Below, piece by piece: positions 1 through 7,342 of a stretch of 16,527 bases of DNA (position 1 is its first letter; each line of letters begins with the position of its first letter). Source of the stretch: Chloroflexota bacterium (GTDB taxonomy: Bacteria; Chloroflexota; Anaerolineae; J102); the NCBI GenBank assembly GCA_013152695.1, contig JAADFV010000386.1, forward strand, positions 1-16,527, in the 5' to 3' direction. A program made the translations under genes and the position numbers. The notes beneath the pieces are model-generated. The model saw nothing but the letters and a program-made list of their open reading frames with translations. It was not told where the DNA came from and made no database searches.

Positions 1-209
1 CTCGCCGGCGTGAGGAGGGAGACAGAAGACGGAAGAGTGCTTTGAAGGGGTATTTGTAGGGGTGAAGAAGTCCGTGGCAGGCCCGGTTTACAGGCCTTCT
101 GGTTTACCGGTTTACCTCACTCCCTCTCTTTCCTTCTTGATTCTGGCTTGTCCAGGTTAGGGTGACAGCGGATAAAAATCCGGATCGACCTTGGTATTTC
201 TGCATAAAT
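1..209. other. Upstream flank without a supportable gene
   Basis: I see no gene that I can support here. Two + strand reading frames enter from the left edge and stop at 43-45 and 57-59. Either could be the last codons of an upstream gene (truB or ribF often precede rpsO), but the fragments are too short to identify. The heptamer GGTTTAC occurs three times, at 85-91, 101-107 and 109-115. A 5-bp inverted repeat (AGGCC 79-83 with GGCCT 93-97) overlaps the first copy. No T tract follows it, so I do not call a terminator. Confidence 0.4.
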
Positions 210-239
210 TTGGGAATTGGCCTCCTTTGGTGGTATAAT
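210..239 (+). promoter_or_regulatory. Sigma70-type promoter of rpsO
   Basis: A perfect -10 hexamer TATAAT lies at 234-239, with a weaker -35 candidate TTGGGA at 210-215 and an 18-bp spacer. Transcription would start near 246, giving a leader of about 107 nt before the rpsO start codon. The -10 box is convincing and the -35 box is only fair. It is the only good promoter candidate upstream of rpsO in the window. Confidence 0.6.
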
Positions 240-245
240 TGCATC

Positions 246-345
246 GTATCCAAGTAGACAATACCTAATCAGGTCTGTCTTATCATCTTTGCTAGAACAT
301 GCGTCTAGGTATTCCAGCGGTGTTCTGGCGCCCATAAAAGGAGAG
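246..345 (+). promoter_or_regulatory. Structured 5' leader of rpsO, candidate S15 autoregulatory RNA
   Basis: Two stem-loops follow the predicted start. The first pairs AGACA (256-260) with TGTCT (276-280), and ACCT (263-266) with AGGT (271-274) around a tetraloop, leaving a small internal loop. The second pairs CTAGA (292-296) with TCTAG (304-308). A weaker pairing, CCAG 314-317 with CTGG 325-328, lies just before the ribosome binding site AGGAG (339-343). S15 is known to repress its own mRNA in several phyla through unrelated leader structures. That this leader does so is inference from structure and position only. Confidence 0.4.
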
Positions 346-352
346 TTCCTAA

Positions 353-622
353 GTGTCTCTAAGCACCGCCCAAAAGCAGGCGATTATAGAGGAATACCAC
401 CTACACCCGCAAGACACCGGCTCACCCGAAGTGCAGGTGGCACTGCTAACCATTCGTATCAACCAGCTCATCGATCATCTCAAGACTCACAAGCATGATG
501 AGCATTCGCGCCGAGGTTTGCTAAAATTGGTCGGACAAAGGCGCCGGCATTTAGCATATCTCAAACGCAAAGACGTTCAGCGCTATCAAGAGCTTATCCA
601 GCGACTTGGCTTGCGAAAGTAG
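353..622 (+). CDS. rpsO: 30S ribosomal protein S15
   Basis: Small-subunit ribosomal protein S15 binds the central domain of 16S rRNA early in 30S assembly and contributes to the bridge with 23S rRNA. The 89-residue product is the usual family length and matches throughout: the [12 protein letters not shown] segment near residues 22-33, the basic [20 protein letters not shown] block near 51-70, and the Y..L...LGLRK ending. The start codon is GTG at 353, 9 nt after AGGAG (339-343). An ATG start is not available in frame at the right place. The gene has its own promoter (-10 at 234-239) and is followed by a terminator-like hairpin and then pnp, the conserved bacterial order. Identification is secure. 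Confidence 0.98.
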   Translation: MSLSTAQKQAIIEEYHLHPQDTGSPEVQVALLTIRINQLIDHLKTHKHDEHSRRGLLKLVGQRRRHLAYLKRKDVQRYQELIQRLGLRK

Positions 623-639
623 TTGCGCATAAGTTAAAT

Positions 640-685
640 GAAGCGAGTAGGCAGAGACAACTGTCGTGCCTGCTCGCTTCTTCTT
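640..685 (+). terminator. rpsO downstream hairpin, terminator or RNase III-type processing site
   Basis: A 14-bp stem with one T-G wobble pairs GAAGCGAGTAGGCA (640-653) with TGCCTGCTCGCTTC (667-680). The apical region contains a further short pairing, GACA 656-659 with TGTC 662-665. The stem is followed by TTCTT, a weak U tract. It begins 18 nt after the rpsO stop. In Escherichia coli the rpsO-pnp interval carries a leaky terminator and an RNase III site, so partial read-through into pnp is plausible here. That is an analogy, not something the sequence proves. Confidence 0.75.
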
Positions 686-894
686 AAAATCACATAATCT
701 ATTTTTTTCACGTTACCTTACGTATCATCACCCCGCACGGGCAGGGAACAGGAATTGGGAAATGCGCCGCATCCAGAATTGGCCGGATGCGACTCATCCC
801 CCAGTCCCTGACCTTGCCGGAGGAATAGTGAGTTATTCGCGCGCATGACGCGCTGATCGGTGTTGAGCGTAGGGTGCTCTCAATGAGGTTCTAT
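686..894 (+). other. Noncoding leader of pnp with two small hairpins
   Basis: About 209 bp lie between the rpsO hairpin and the pnp start, with no convincing gene. Two hairpins are visible. CGCATCC (768-774) pairs with GGATGCG (785-791), and GCGCG (839-843) pairs with CGCGC (849-853). A strong Shine-Dalgarno-like GGAGGAA (819-825) is followed by a GTG at 828 opening a six-codon frame that stops at 846-848. This could be a leader peptide or chance. I found no good promoter in this stretch. PNPase autoregulates through its leader in enterobacteria, so structure here may matter. Confidence 0.4.
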
Positions 895-3114
895 ATGAGT
901 TACCATCAAAAATATCACTTTGAAACCACCGTGGGGGATAAAACCATCGCGGTGGAAACCGGCAGTCTTGCCAAATTGGCCGGTGGCGCCGTCACCATTA
1001 CCCTTGGTGGCGCCGTAATTTTGGCCACAGCCACGGCTTCGAAAACGCCGCGGGAAGGCATCGACTTCTTCCCCCTCAGCGTCGACTTCGAGGAACGGCT
1101 ATATGCCGCTGGTCGCATCCCGGGAAGCTTCTTCCGCCGTGAAGGCCGCCCCACAACACAAGCCATCCTCACGGCACGACTGGTGGATCGTCCCCTCCGC
1201 CCTCTTTTCCCCAAGGGATTTCGTAATGACGTCCAGATCATCTGTACGGCCCTCAGCGCCGATGAAGAGAATCCCCTCGATGTTCTGGCAATCAATGCCG
1301 CTTCAGCTGCTTTGACTATCTCCAATGTGCCTTGGGATGGGCCCGTGGGAGCCGTACGGGTGGGCTATATCGAAGATCGCTTCGTGATCAATCCCACCTT
1401 TGCTGAAATCGAAAACAGCCTTCTCGATCTGCGTCTGGCGGGCACGGCCGAGGGCATCCTCATGGTCGAAGCCGGCTCCAACGAGCTGCCCGAAAACATT
1501 ATTCTCGAAGCGTTGCGCATCGGCCATGAAGCCATGCAACCCATCATCGAGTTACAACAACAAATGCGCGCCGAACTGGGCAAACCCAAGATGACTTTTC
1601 CTGTCGTCAAGCCTTCCGAAACTGCGGTTGAAGCAGTCAAGGCTTTTGCCACAGCTCGTATCGAAGAAATCGTCGCCGCCGGTATGGGTAAAGAAGCCCA
1701 GGGGCTGGCTCTCGACAGCATTCGTTCCGAGATGTTAGAGGCATTGTCAGAAAAGTATGAAAGTTGGGAATTAAACTCTGCTTTTGAAGATTTGCTCAAG
1801 GACAAAGTTCGGAAAAGCATCCTCGATCGTGGTGTCCGCCCCGATGGCCGTGATCCTCAAACGATTCGTCCCATTTCCTGTGCTGTTGGCATTCTCCCCC
1901 GCACTCACGGTACAGGACTTTTTACTCGAGGAGAAACCCAGGTATTGACTATCGCGACTCTGGGTACGCCTCGCGAAGCGCAAACTTTGGACAATCTTTC
2001 CCCCGAGGATACCAAGCGCTACATCCACCATTACAACTTCCCACCCTTCTCTACGGGCGAAACCTGGCCCATGCGCGGTCCCAAACGCCGCGAAATCGGC
2101 CACGGTGCCCTTGCCGAGCGTGCCTTGGAACCGGTTATCCCGCCGCAAAGCGAATTCCCTTACACGCTGCGTCTGGTTTCCGAAGCCCTTGCTTCTAACG
2201 GTTCCACCTCGATGGCATCGGTCTGCGGTAGCACCCTCGCCCTCATGGATGCCGGCGTACCTATTTCTGCCCCAGTGGCAGGTATTGCCATGGGTCTGAT
2301 CAGCGAAGGTGATGTCACGCAACCCGATAGCCGCTACGTCGTTCTTTCCGACATCCAAGGCATGGAAGATCATCTTGGCGATATGGATTTCAAGGTCGCA
2401 GGAACGGCTGCCGGCATCACTGCTCTGCAGATGGATATCAAGATCAAAGGTCTCAGTTATGAACTGCTGTCCAACGCTTTGGAACAAGCGCGTACCGGCC
2501 GCCTTTTCATTCTCGACAAAATGATCGAGGTGATGCCTGATGCGCGAGAACGCCTGTCGCAATATGCTCCCCGCATTCTCACCCTGCACATCGATCCCGA
2601 AAAGATCGGTAAAGTGATTGGACCTGGCGGCAAGACCATCCGCAAACTGCAAACCGACTACGATGTGAAGATCGACATCGAAGAAGATGGCACGGTTTAT
2701 GTGGCGGGTGGCATCTCAGCCGAAAAAGCACGGACAGAGATTGAGCAGATGACGCAAGATGCCAAAATCGGGCAGATCTACACCGGTCGTGTGACCCGCA
2801 TCGAACCTTACGGCGCCTTTGTCGAAATTCTCCCCGGCATCGACGGCATGGTACACATCTCGCAACTGGCCGATTATCGTGTTGCCAGCGTCGAAGATGT
2901 AGTCAGGCTGGGTGATGAAATCATGGTCATGGTTATCGATATTGACCAAGATTCGGGTAAGATTCGTCTTAGCCGTCAGGCTGTGCTCGAGAATTGGACC
3001 CCCGAAGAGGCTGCTGCTCGTGACCGGCGTGGGTCAGGCGGTAGCCGCCGAGGAGGCCGTGATAGTCGCGGACGTGGTTCCTCGCGTGGTGGTCCTCGCT
3101 CTTCTCGCCGCTAA
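895..3114 (+). CDS. pnp: Polyribonucleotide nucleotidyltransferase (PNPase)
   Basis: PNPase is a trimeric 3'-5' phosphorolytic exoribonuclease central to mRNA decay. From the ATG at 895 the protein has 739 residues and the full domain order. The first RNase PH core (about 8-140) has FFRREGRP at 79-86. A helical linker follows. The second, catalytic PH core (about 310-530) has [24 protein letters not shown] and the acidic GDMDFKVAG motif. Then come a KH domain (about 562-610, GPGG loop 576-579), an S1 domain (about 624-695) and an Arg/Gly/Ser-rich tail (about 712-739). In-frame alternative starts are GTG 874 and ATG 883. I prefer 895 because it has GAGG six nt upstream and fits the usual N-terminus. 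Identification is secure; the start is less so. Confidence 0.97.
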   Translation: MSYHQKYHFETTVGDKTIAVETGSLAKLAGGAVTITLGGAVILATATASKTPREGIDFFPLSVDFEERLYAAGRIPGSFFRREGRPTTQAILTARLVDRPLRPLFPKGFRNDVQIICTALSADEENPLDVLAINAASAALTISNVPWDGPVGAVRVGYIEDRFVINPTFAEIENSLLDLRLAGTAEGILMVEAGSNELPENIILEALRIGHEAMQPIIELQQQMRAELGKPKMTFPVVKPSETAVEAVKAFATARIEEIVAAGMGKEAQGLALDSIRSEMLEALSEKYESWELNSAFEDLLKDKVRKSILDRGVRPDGRDPQTIRPISCAVGILPRTHGTGLFTRGETQVLTIATLGTPREAQTLDNLSPEDTKRYIHHYNFPPFSTGETWPMRGPKRREIGHGALAERALEPVIPPQSEFPYTLRLVSEALASNGSTSMASVCGSTLALMDAGVPISAPVAGIAMGLISEGDVTQPDSRYVVLSDIQGMEDHLGDMDFKVAGTAAGITALQMDIKIKGLSYELLSNALEQARTGRLFILDKMIEVMPDARERLSQYAPRILTLHIDPEKIGKVIGPGGKTIRKLQTDYDVKIDIEEDGTVYVAGGISAEKARTEIEQMTQDAKIGQIYTGRVTRIEPYGAFVEILPGIDGMVHISQLADYRVASVEDVVRLGDEIMVMVIDIDQDSGKIRLSRQAVLENWTPEEAAARDRRGSGGSRRGGRDSRGRGSSRGGPRSSRR

Positions 3115-3169
3115 TTCTATTTTCATCCTTATGGGCGTGCAACCGCTCATGGCATTTGCTTCGAAAAAA

Positions 3170-3202
3170 CGCGGCCGTATCTCTTCTCAAGATGCGGCCG
3201 CG
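3170..3202. terminator. 13-bp hairpin between pnp and the first lepB
   Basis: CGCGGCCGTATCT (3170-3182) pairs over 13 bp, with one T-G wobble, with AGATGCGGCCGCG (3190-3202) around a 7-nt loop. On the + strand it is followed by CTCCCTTT, a poor U tract. On the minus strand it is followed by GTTTTTTC, a good one. It lies 55 nt after the pnp stop and ends 24 nt before the lepB start. It therefore probably ends or processes the pnp transcript, although the better terminator orientation is against the local genes. Confidence 0.65.
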
Positions 3203-3226
3203 CTCCCTTTAGGCACGGGTGAGTGA

Positions 3227-3829
3227 TTGTTACAACTTCCTGGCTCCTCTGCCGGCACTGATACGCCCATTGATGTAGAATCCCCCGACCTAAGCCCTAA
3301 TTCTCGCCGCGGTTCCGGGGATCGGCGCAGAAAATGGGTAATCGAGTTGCTTCGCACCTTCCTGCCGGTACTTCTTCTTGTTTTTCTTATTCAGACATTT
3401 CTCGCTCAGGCTACGCGCGTCGAAAGCCTGAGTATGGAGCCCACTCTATTCGAAGATCAACGCCTGATTATCGAAAAAATTACCTTTGATTTTCGCACGC
3501 CGCAGCGTGGCGATATCATCGTCTTTCATCCCCCCGAAGGAGGAAAGATTCCTCTGATCAAACGCGTCATAGGCTTACCCGGTGAAACTATCGCTATCCA
3601 TGAGGGCCGCGTCTTCATCGATGGTCAGGCACTTTCTGAGCCCTACCTTCGTACCCTTACCCACGGGCGCTATCCTCCTACCCCTATACCGGCCGAGAGC
3701 TATTTTGTGATGGGGGACAACCGTGATCACTCCCATGATTCACGTTCCTTTGGCGCCATTCCCAAAACAAGCATCATCGGCAAAGCCTGGCTACGCTATT
3801 GGCCTCTCCAGCAAGTCCGTCTGTTTTGA
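3227..3829 (+). CDS. lepB: Type I signal peptidase (first of a tandem pair)
   Basis: Membrane-anchored serine peptidase that removes signal peptides from Sec/Tat-exported proteins on the outer face of the membrane. The 200-residue product has a charged N-terminus (about 1-38), one membrane span (about 39-60), then the S26 family boxes. These are the catalytic Ser69 in LSMEPTL, the general-base Lys112 in LIKRVIGLPGE, and the VMGDNRDHSHDSRSFG box at 161-176. The single-span architecture is like that of Gram-positive enzymes. The start is TTG at 3227, directly after an in-frame TGA at 3224-3226. No ATG exists in frame before the active-site motif, so an unusual start is forced. The ribosome site is poor (GGGTGA, 4 nt away). 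It is strongly similar to the next gene. Confidence 0.93.
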   Translation: MLQLPGSSAGTDTPIDVESPDLSPNSRRGSGDRRRKWVIELLRTFLPVLLLVFLIQTFLAQATRVESLSMEPTLFEDQRLIIEKITFDFRTPQRGDIIVFHPPEGGKIPLIKRVIGLPGETIAIHEGRVFIDGQALSEPYLRTLTHGRYPPTPIPAESYFVMGDNRDHSHDSRSFGAIPKTSIIGKAWLRYWPLQQVRLF

Positions 3830-3852
3830 CCTAAAACAGGAACTTGGGTACC

Positions 3853-4551
3853 ATGTCTGTTATGAACGAAGAGAATTATCCGTCTTCCCCGACAACTTCA
3901 TCCCGACGTCCGCATCGCACCTTACCTCCCGACGCTCGCATTATCCCTCTCGAAAAACAACCGCAGCGCTATCCCCTGGCCCAACCGTTGTCTACACCAG
4001 CACGGCCCCTTACCCCTCCCCTTCCCGGAGCTGGCGGCAGTGTTATTGGCCGGTTTATGGGTGAATTGATAGGGACTATTTTGCCGGCAGTGCTGATCGC
4101 CTTGCTTATTCATCTGTTTCTGGCCCAGGCGACACGTGTCGAAGGCTACAGCATGGAGCCCACCCTCTATGGTCATCAACGCTTGATTATCGAAAAGGTC
4201 TCTTACCATTTTCATCCCCCTCGCCGGGGTGATATCGTCGTCATTCATGTCGATGGTTTTGGTAAGGAGATGCTTATCAAACGTGTCATCGGCCTCCCCG
4301 GAGAACGGGTCGAAGTAAAAGATGGAAAGGTATTCATCAATGGCCAGGTCCTTGATGAACCCTACCTGGACAAGGCCATGCGCGGACAATATCCGCCCAC
4401 GGTTGTGCCGGAGGGCTATATTTTTGTCATGGGAGACAACCGCAATAATTCCAATGACTCGCGCTCTTTTGGCCCCGTCTCCTTGGATGATATTGCCGGC
4501 CGCGCCTGGCTACGGTATTGGCCGATATCTGATTTTGGCCTCGTGCACTGA
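3853..4551 (+). CDS. lepB: Type I signal peptidase with proline-rich N-terminal extension (second of the pair)
   Basis: A second S26A signal peptidase starting 23 nt after the first one ends, so probably co-transcribed. From the ATG at 3853 it has 232 residues. A cytoplasmic Pro/Arg-rich extension of about 60 residues comes first, then a span at about 73-92. Catalytic Ser100 lies in YSMEPTL, Lys143 in LIKRVIGLPGE, and the VMGDNRNNSNDSRSFG box near 192-207. The extension is absent from the upstream paralogue. AGGAA at 3838-3842 is 10 nt from this ATG. A TTG at 3844 and an ATG at 3862 are alternatives. Both catalytic residues are intact in both copies, so neither looks like a pseudoenzyme. The two may divide substrates or provide redundancy; the sequence does not say which. 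Confidence 0.93.
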   Translation: MSVMNEENYPSSPTTSSRRPHRTLPPDARIIPLEKQPQRYPLAQPLSTPARPLTPPLPGAGGSVIGRFMGELIGTILPAVLIALLIHLFLAQATRVEGYSMEPTLYGHQRLIIEKVSYHFHPPRRGDIVVIHVDGFGKEMLIKRVIGLPGERVEVKDGKVFINGQVLDEPYLDKAMRGQYPPTVVPEGYIFVMGDNRNNSNDSRSFGPVSLDDIAGRAWLRYWPISDFGLVH

Positions 4552-4670
4552 TCCCTCGGCGCCATCAATTTCACACAAGCACAAGGTACGCCAGGTTTTT
4601 AAAAGATAGCCTTTTTCTGAACCATTGGTGTATTTTCCTGCGGTTATTCTCATAGGCGATCGTTTTTGTC

Positions 4671-4690
4671 GATGTCAAGCCCTTGACATC
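4671..4690. promoter_or_regulatory. Perfect 9-bp inverted repeat over a consensus -35 box
   Basis: GATGTCAAG (4671-4679) and CTTGACATC (4682-4690) form a perfect palindrome with a 2-bp centre. The right arm contains a consensus -35 hexamer TTGACA (4683-4688). A possible -10, TCTGAT, sits at 4706-4711 with a 17-bp spacer, but this would put the transcript start at or just inside the ATG at 4715. The arrangement suggests an operator for a dimeric regulator at the promoter of the following gene. It could also be a short hairpin. The -10 assignment is weak. Confidence 0.4.
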
Positions 4691-4714
4691 TGATTTTGGC
4701 CGAGCTCTGATCTT

Positions 4715-6484
4715 ATGAATACACGCTGGTCTGCCACAACCAAATGGATGGTGATCGTATTCAGTGTGGTGGCGGGGATCTGGCTGTTATTCAGTTTCAA
4801 TCAGGCCATTCCCCCCACACTGATTGCTCTGATCCTTGCTTATTTGCTCAACCCGCCCACAAACTGGCTTTGCCGGCATGTGGGCTGGCCGCGCGGGTTG
4901 GCTGTGATTGTGGTTCTGTTGATGACGGTGTTGGCCCTGGCCTTGGCACCGCTCATCATTACTCCCAGCATCATGTCCATTGTCAACAATATCAATCTGG
5001 ATGTGACAAGCCTGCTTCCATTTTTAGAGAAGCTGGGAACGCAAACGCTGAGTATCGGGCCACTGACCGTCAGTTTTACCGATATCAGCCAGCAAGCACA
5101 ACAACAATTTCAGTCCTTGCTGACACCCATGGCCTCGGGTGCTCTGCAACTGGTCTCCGGTGTGGCAATCAGCCTTTATTGGGGCCTGTATGTTGTCGTT
5201 CTCGTATTTTGGCTGCTCAAAGATAGCTATCGCCTGGAAGGATGGCTGTTCGCCCACATTCCCCCCGCCTATCGCCAGGAAATTGGGCAACTCTTGCAGG
5301 AGCTAGGCGGTATTTGGGGTAGCTTTTTCAGAGGAGAAATTATGTTGGGGGTGGTGGTAGGAACCATGGTGGGAATTAGTATGTGGATTTTGGGGCTTCC
5401 TAATGTTTTGCTTTTGGCCCTGTTTTCGGGCCTGATGGAATTTGTACCCACGGTGGGGCCCCTTTTAGCTTGGGTTTTTGGGGTGTTGGTGGCTTTGGCC
5501 CTTGGCTCATCCTGGTTGCCTGTCAACCACTGGATATTGGCTCTAATCGTGGCCATCGTCTACATCGTTATTTTTCAAATCGAGCAGATTTATCTTTTGC
5601 CGCGCATTGTCGGGCGACGTGTTCGTCTGCATCCGGCAGTGGTTTTTATGGGGACAATGGTGGGCGCCAGCCAGATCGGTCTGTTAGGTGTTCTGATTGC
5701 TGCTCCTGCCATGGCTTCCGTACGTTTGTTTGGTGGCTATGCTTATCGCAAGCTATTGGATATGGAGCCTTTTGCCGAAAGGAATGAAGTTGATACGACC
5801 GCTCTGGAGTGGCGGGGGATGATCCGGGGGCAGGCTATTACTGCCGTTTTGTTCGACCTGGATGGTACGCTCATCGATACTGATGATCATTTGCTGAAGC
5901 GATGGGCTAAAAGGATGGGCCCATTGCAACGACTCTTTCCCGAGCAGGACCCCACACCCTTTTTGCGGCATTGGTTAATGTTGGCGGAAGGGCCGATCAA
6001 TTGGCTCATCACCCAGCTAGATCGACTCAATTTGGATGATGAAACAAGACGGGTGAACCGCTGGCTACGCAGTATTTTGGGTCTTAAATCCCCGCAAGAT
6101 ATGACGCTGATCCCCGGAGTTGCCGATATGTTGGCGCAGTTGCAGCCCTCCTATCGCCTGGCTCTGGTGACCACGCGAGGTCGGGCTTCAACCGAGCATT
6201 TTTTGCAAACGACCGGCATTGCCGACTATTTTGACGTCGTGATTACGGCCGACGATGTTCGACGCCTCAAGCCCCACCCCGAGCCTCTTCTCATGGCAGC
6301 AGAGAAGCTGGGAGTGGAGCCTGAGCAGTGTGTCATGGTCGGCGATACCACCGTCGACATTTCCGCTGCCCGCTCCGCGGGTGCGCGGGTGGTGGGGGTG
6401 TTGTGCGGCTTTGGAACCAAGCGTGATCTCGAAGCTGCCGATCTGGTGCTGGCAAGTACGACCGACCTAACCCTATGGCTTTAG
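4715..6484 (+). CDS. AI-2E family permease fused to a HAD-superfamily phosphatase
   Basis: One continuous 589-residue frame. Residues 1 to about 345 are a polytopic membrane protein of the AI-2E (TqsA/YdiK/PerM) family. They have an N-terminal pair of spans, an amphipathic region, and the conserved later part with FVPTVGPLLAW (243-253), IEQIYLLPRIVGRRVRLHP (289-307) and LGVLIAAP. Residues about 374-589 are a complete HAD hydrolase: motif I DLDGT with D381 and D383, a helical C1-type cap (about 390-470), motif II TTRG with T486, motif III K519, and motif IV VGDTTVD with D544. The HAD part resembles phosphoglycolate-phosphatase-type enzymes. Its catalytic residues would face the cytoplasm. Family members transport AI-2 or ions, or are uncharacterised; the substrate here is unknown. 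There is no clear ribosome site before the ATG. The 3' end overlaps panC by 12 bp, tail to tail. Confidence 0.88.
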   Translation: MNTRWSATTKWMVIVFSVVAGIWLLFSFNQAIPPTLIALILAYLLNPPTNWLCRHVGWPRGLAVIVVLLMTVLALALAPLIITPSIMSIVNNINLDVTSLLPFLEKLGTQTLSIGPLTVSFTDISQQAQQQFQSLLTPMASGALQLVSGVAISLYWGLYVVVLVFWLLKDSYRLEGWLFAHIPPAYRQEIGQLLQELGGIWGSFFRGEIMLGVVVGTMVGISMWILGLPNVLLLALFSGLMEFVPTVGPLLAWVFGVLVALALGSSWLPVNHWILALIVAIVYIVIFQIEQIYLLPRIVGRRVRLHPAVVFMGTMVGASQIGLLGVLIAAPAMASVRLFGGYAYRKLLDMEPFAERNEVDTTALEWRGMIRGQAITAVLFDLDGTLIDTDDHLLKRWAKRMGPLQRLFPEQDPTPFLRHWLMLAEGPINWLITQLDRLNLDDETRRVNRWLRSILGLKSPQDMTLIPGVADMLAQLQPSYRLALVTTRGRASTEHFLQTTGIADYFDVVITADDVRRLKPHPEPLLMAAEKLGVEPEQCVMVGDTTVDISAARSAGARVVGVLCGFGTKRDLEAADLVLASTTDLTLWL

Positions 6485-6487
6485 GTC
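6464..6487. terminator. Inverted repeat spanning the convergent stop codons
   Basis: GACCTAA (6464-6470) pairs with TTAGGTC (6481-6487) around a 10-nt loop that contains both overlapping gene ends (6473-6484). The hairpin works on both transcripts, as expected at a convergent junction. There is no U tract on either side and the stem is only 7 bp, so it may be a weak bidirectional terminator or simply chance. Confidence 0.3.
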
Positions 6488-7336
6488 ATTGGGTGTCGCC
6501 CCTAGCCAAACGTTGTCGATAAGCCGCGCCTTTCCCGCAAAGGGGACGGCCAGCGAGGCCAAGGCCGGCGCTTCGATATTACCTTCGATTTCCTCGAGGG
6601 TTTCTAGATCCGCAATACTGACATATTCGGGTTGAGCCAGAGGTTCTGTGGCAAGAGTATCACGAATGAGGGAGCGGAGTACCTCGGCATCACGTTCTCC
6701 CGCCTCATAGGCCTTGTGAGCGGCGGAGAGTGCCTGGTAGAGGATAGCTGCACGCTGCCGTTCATCTGCAGAAAGATAGCTGTTACGGGAGCTCATAGCG
6801 AGGCCGTGGGCTTCACGCACAGTGGGACAAATAATGAGCTCGAGATCGAAATTGAGATCGGCGACAAGGCGACGCAAAATCAGGGCCTGCTGCGCGTCTT
6901 TCTGGCCAAAGTAGGCTCGGCTGGGCCTGGTGAGATTGAAGAGCTTGGTAACAATGGTTGTCACGCCCCGAAAATGGCCGGGCCGGCGGGCACCCTCCAG
7001 TTTTGCAGGTAGATCCGTCAGTTCGACCCAGGTCTTGTAGCCAGGAGGATAGAGCTCGGCCACAGAGGGAGTGAAAACGATGTCCACGCCGGCGGCACGT
7101 AGTAAGGCAAGATCATGTTCGAGGTCGCGGGGATAGGTATCGAGGTCCTCGTTGGGGCCAAATTGCGTGGGATTGACAAAGATCGTCGTGATAACGTGGT
7201 CGTTCTCGGCGCGGGCACGGCGGACAAGGGATAGGTGACCTTCATGTAGATAGCCCATCGTGGGTACGACACCCACCGTGCCTGCAAGAGTGCGACGAAG
7301 TTGATGCATGTCTGAAACGGTATCGATGATGTTCAT
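6473..7336 (-). CDS. panC: Pantothenate synthetase (pantoate--beta-alanine ligase)
   Basis: Catalyses ATP-dependent condensation of pantoate with beta-alanine through a pantoyl-adenylate intermediate, the last step of vitamin B5 synthesis, in the cytoplasm. The 287-residue product is the family length and carries the nucleotidyltransferase motifs: PTMGYLHEGHLSL (25-37, HEGH at 31-34), FVNPTQFGPNEDLDTYPR (53-70), GARRPGHFRGV (115-125), FGQKD (143-147) and the KMSKS-like AMSSRN (180-185). It is the last gene of a minus-strand operon and starts 6 nt after panB ends. No Shine-Dalgarno is visible, consistent with coupling to panB translation. panD (beta-alanine supply) is not in the window. Confidence 0.97.
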   Translation of the reverse strand: MNIIDTVSDMHQLRRTLAGTVGVVPTMGYLHEGHLSLVRRARAENDHVITTIFVNPTQFGPNEDLDTYPRDLEHDLALLRAAGVDIVFTPSVAELYPPGYKTWVELTDLPAKLEGARRPGHFRGVTTIVTKLFNLTRPSRAYFGQKDAQQALILRRLVADLNFDLELIICPTVREAHGLAMSSRNSYLSADERQRAAILYQALSAAHKAYEAGERDAEVLRSLIRDTLATEPLAQPEYVSIADLETLEEIEGNIEAPALASLAVPFAGKARLIDNVWLGATPNDLKP

Positions 7337-7342
7337 AAGAGT

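Noticed and set aside
117..335. 72-codon minus-strand frame over the rpsO promoter and leader
   Set aside because: It runs antisense through a good -10 box and the structured leader, has no ribosome binding site, and its protein is not recognisable.
666..848. 60-codon open frame between rpsO and pnp
   Set aside because: It starts inside the rpsO terminator hairpin, has no ribosome site, and its translation has no family features. It looks like chance, except perhaps its last six codons, treated separately.
1771..2652. 293-codon minus-strand frame inside pnp
   Set aside because: It lies entirely opposite a highly conserved PNPase core. Its length is explained by codon bias of the true gene, and it has no motifs of its own.
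4715..5750. Quorum-sensing AI-2 exporter as the specific function
   Set aside because: The family name comes from one proposed role, and members also include ion antiporters and unknowns. Nothing here (no luxS or lsr genes) supports AI-2 specifically.
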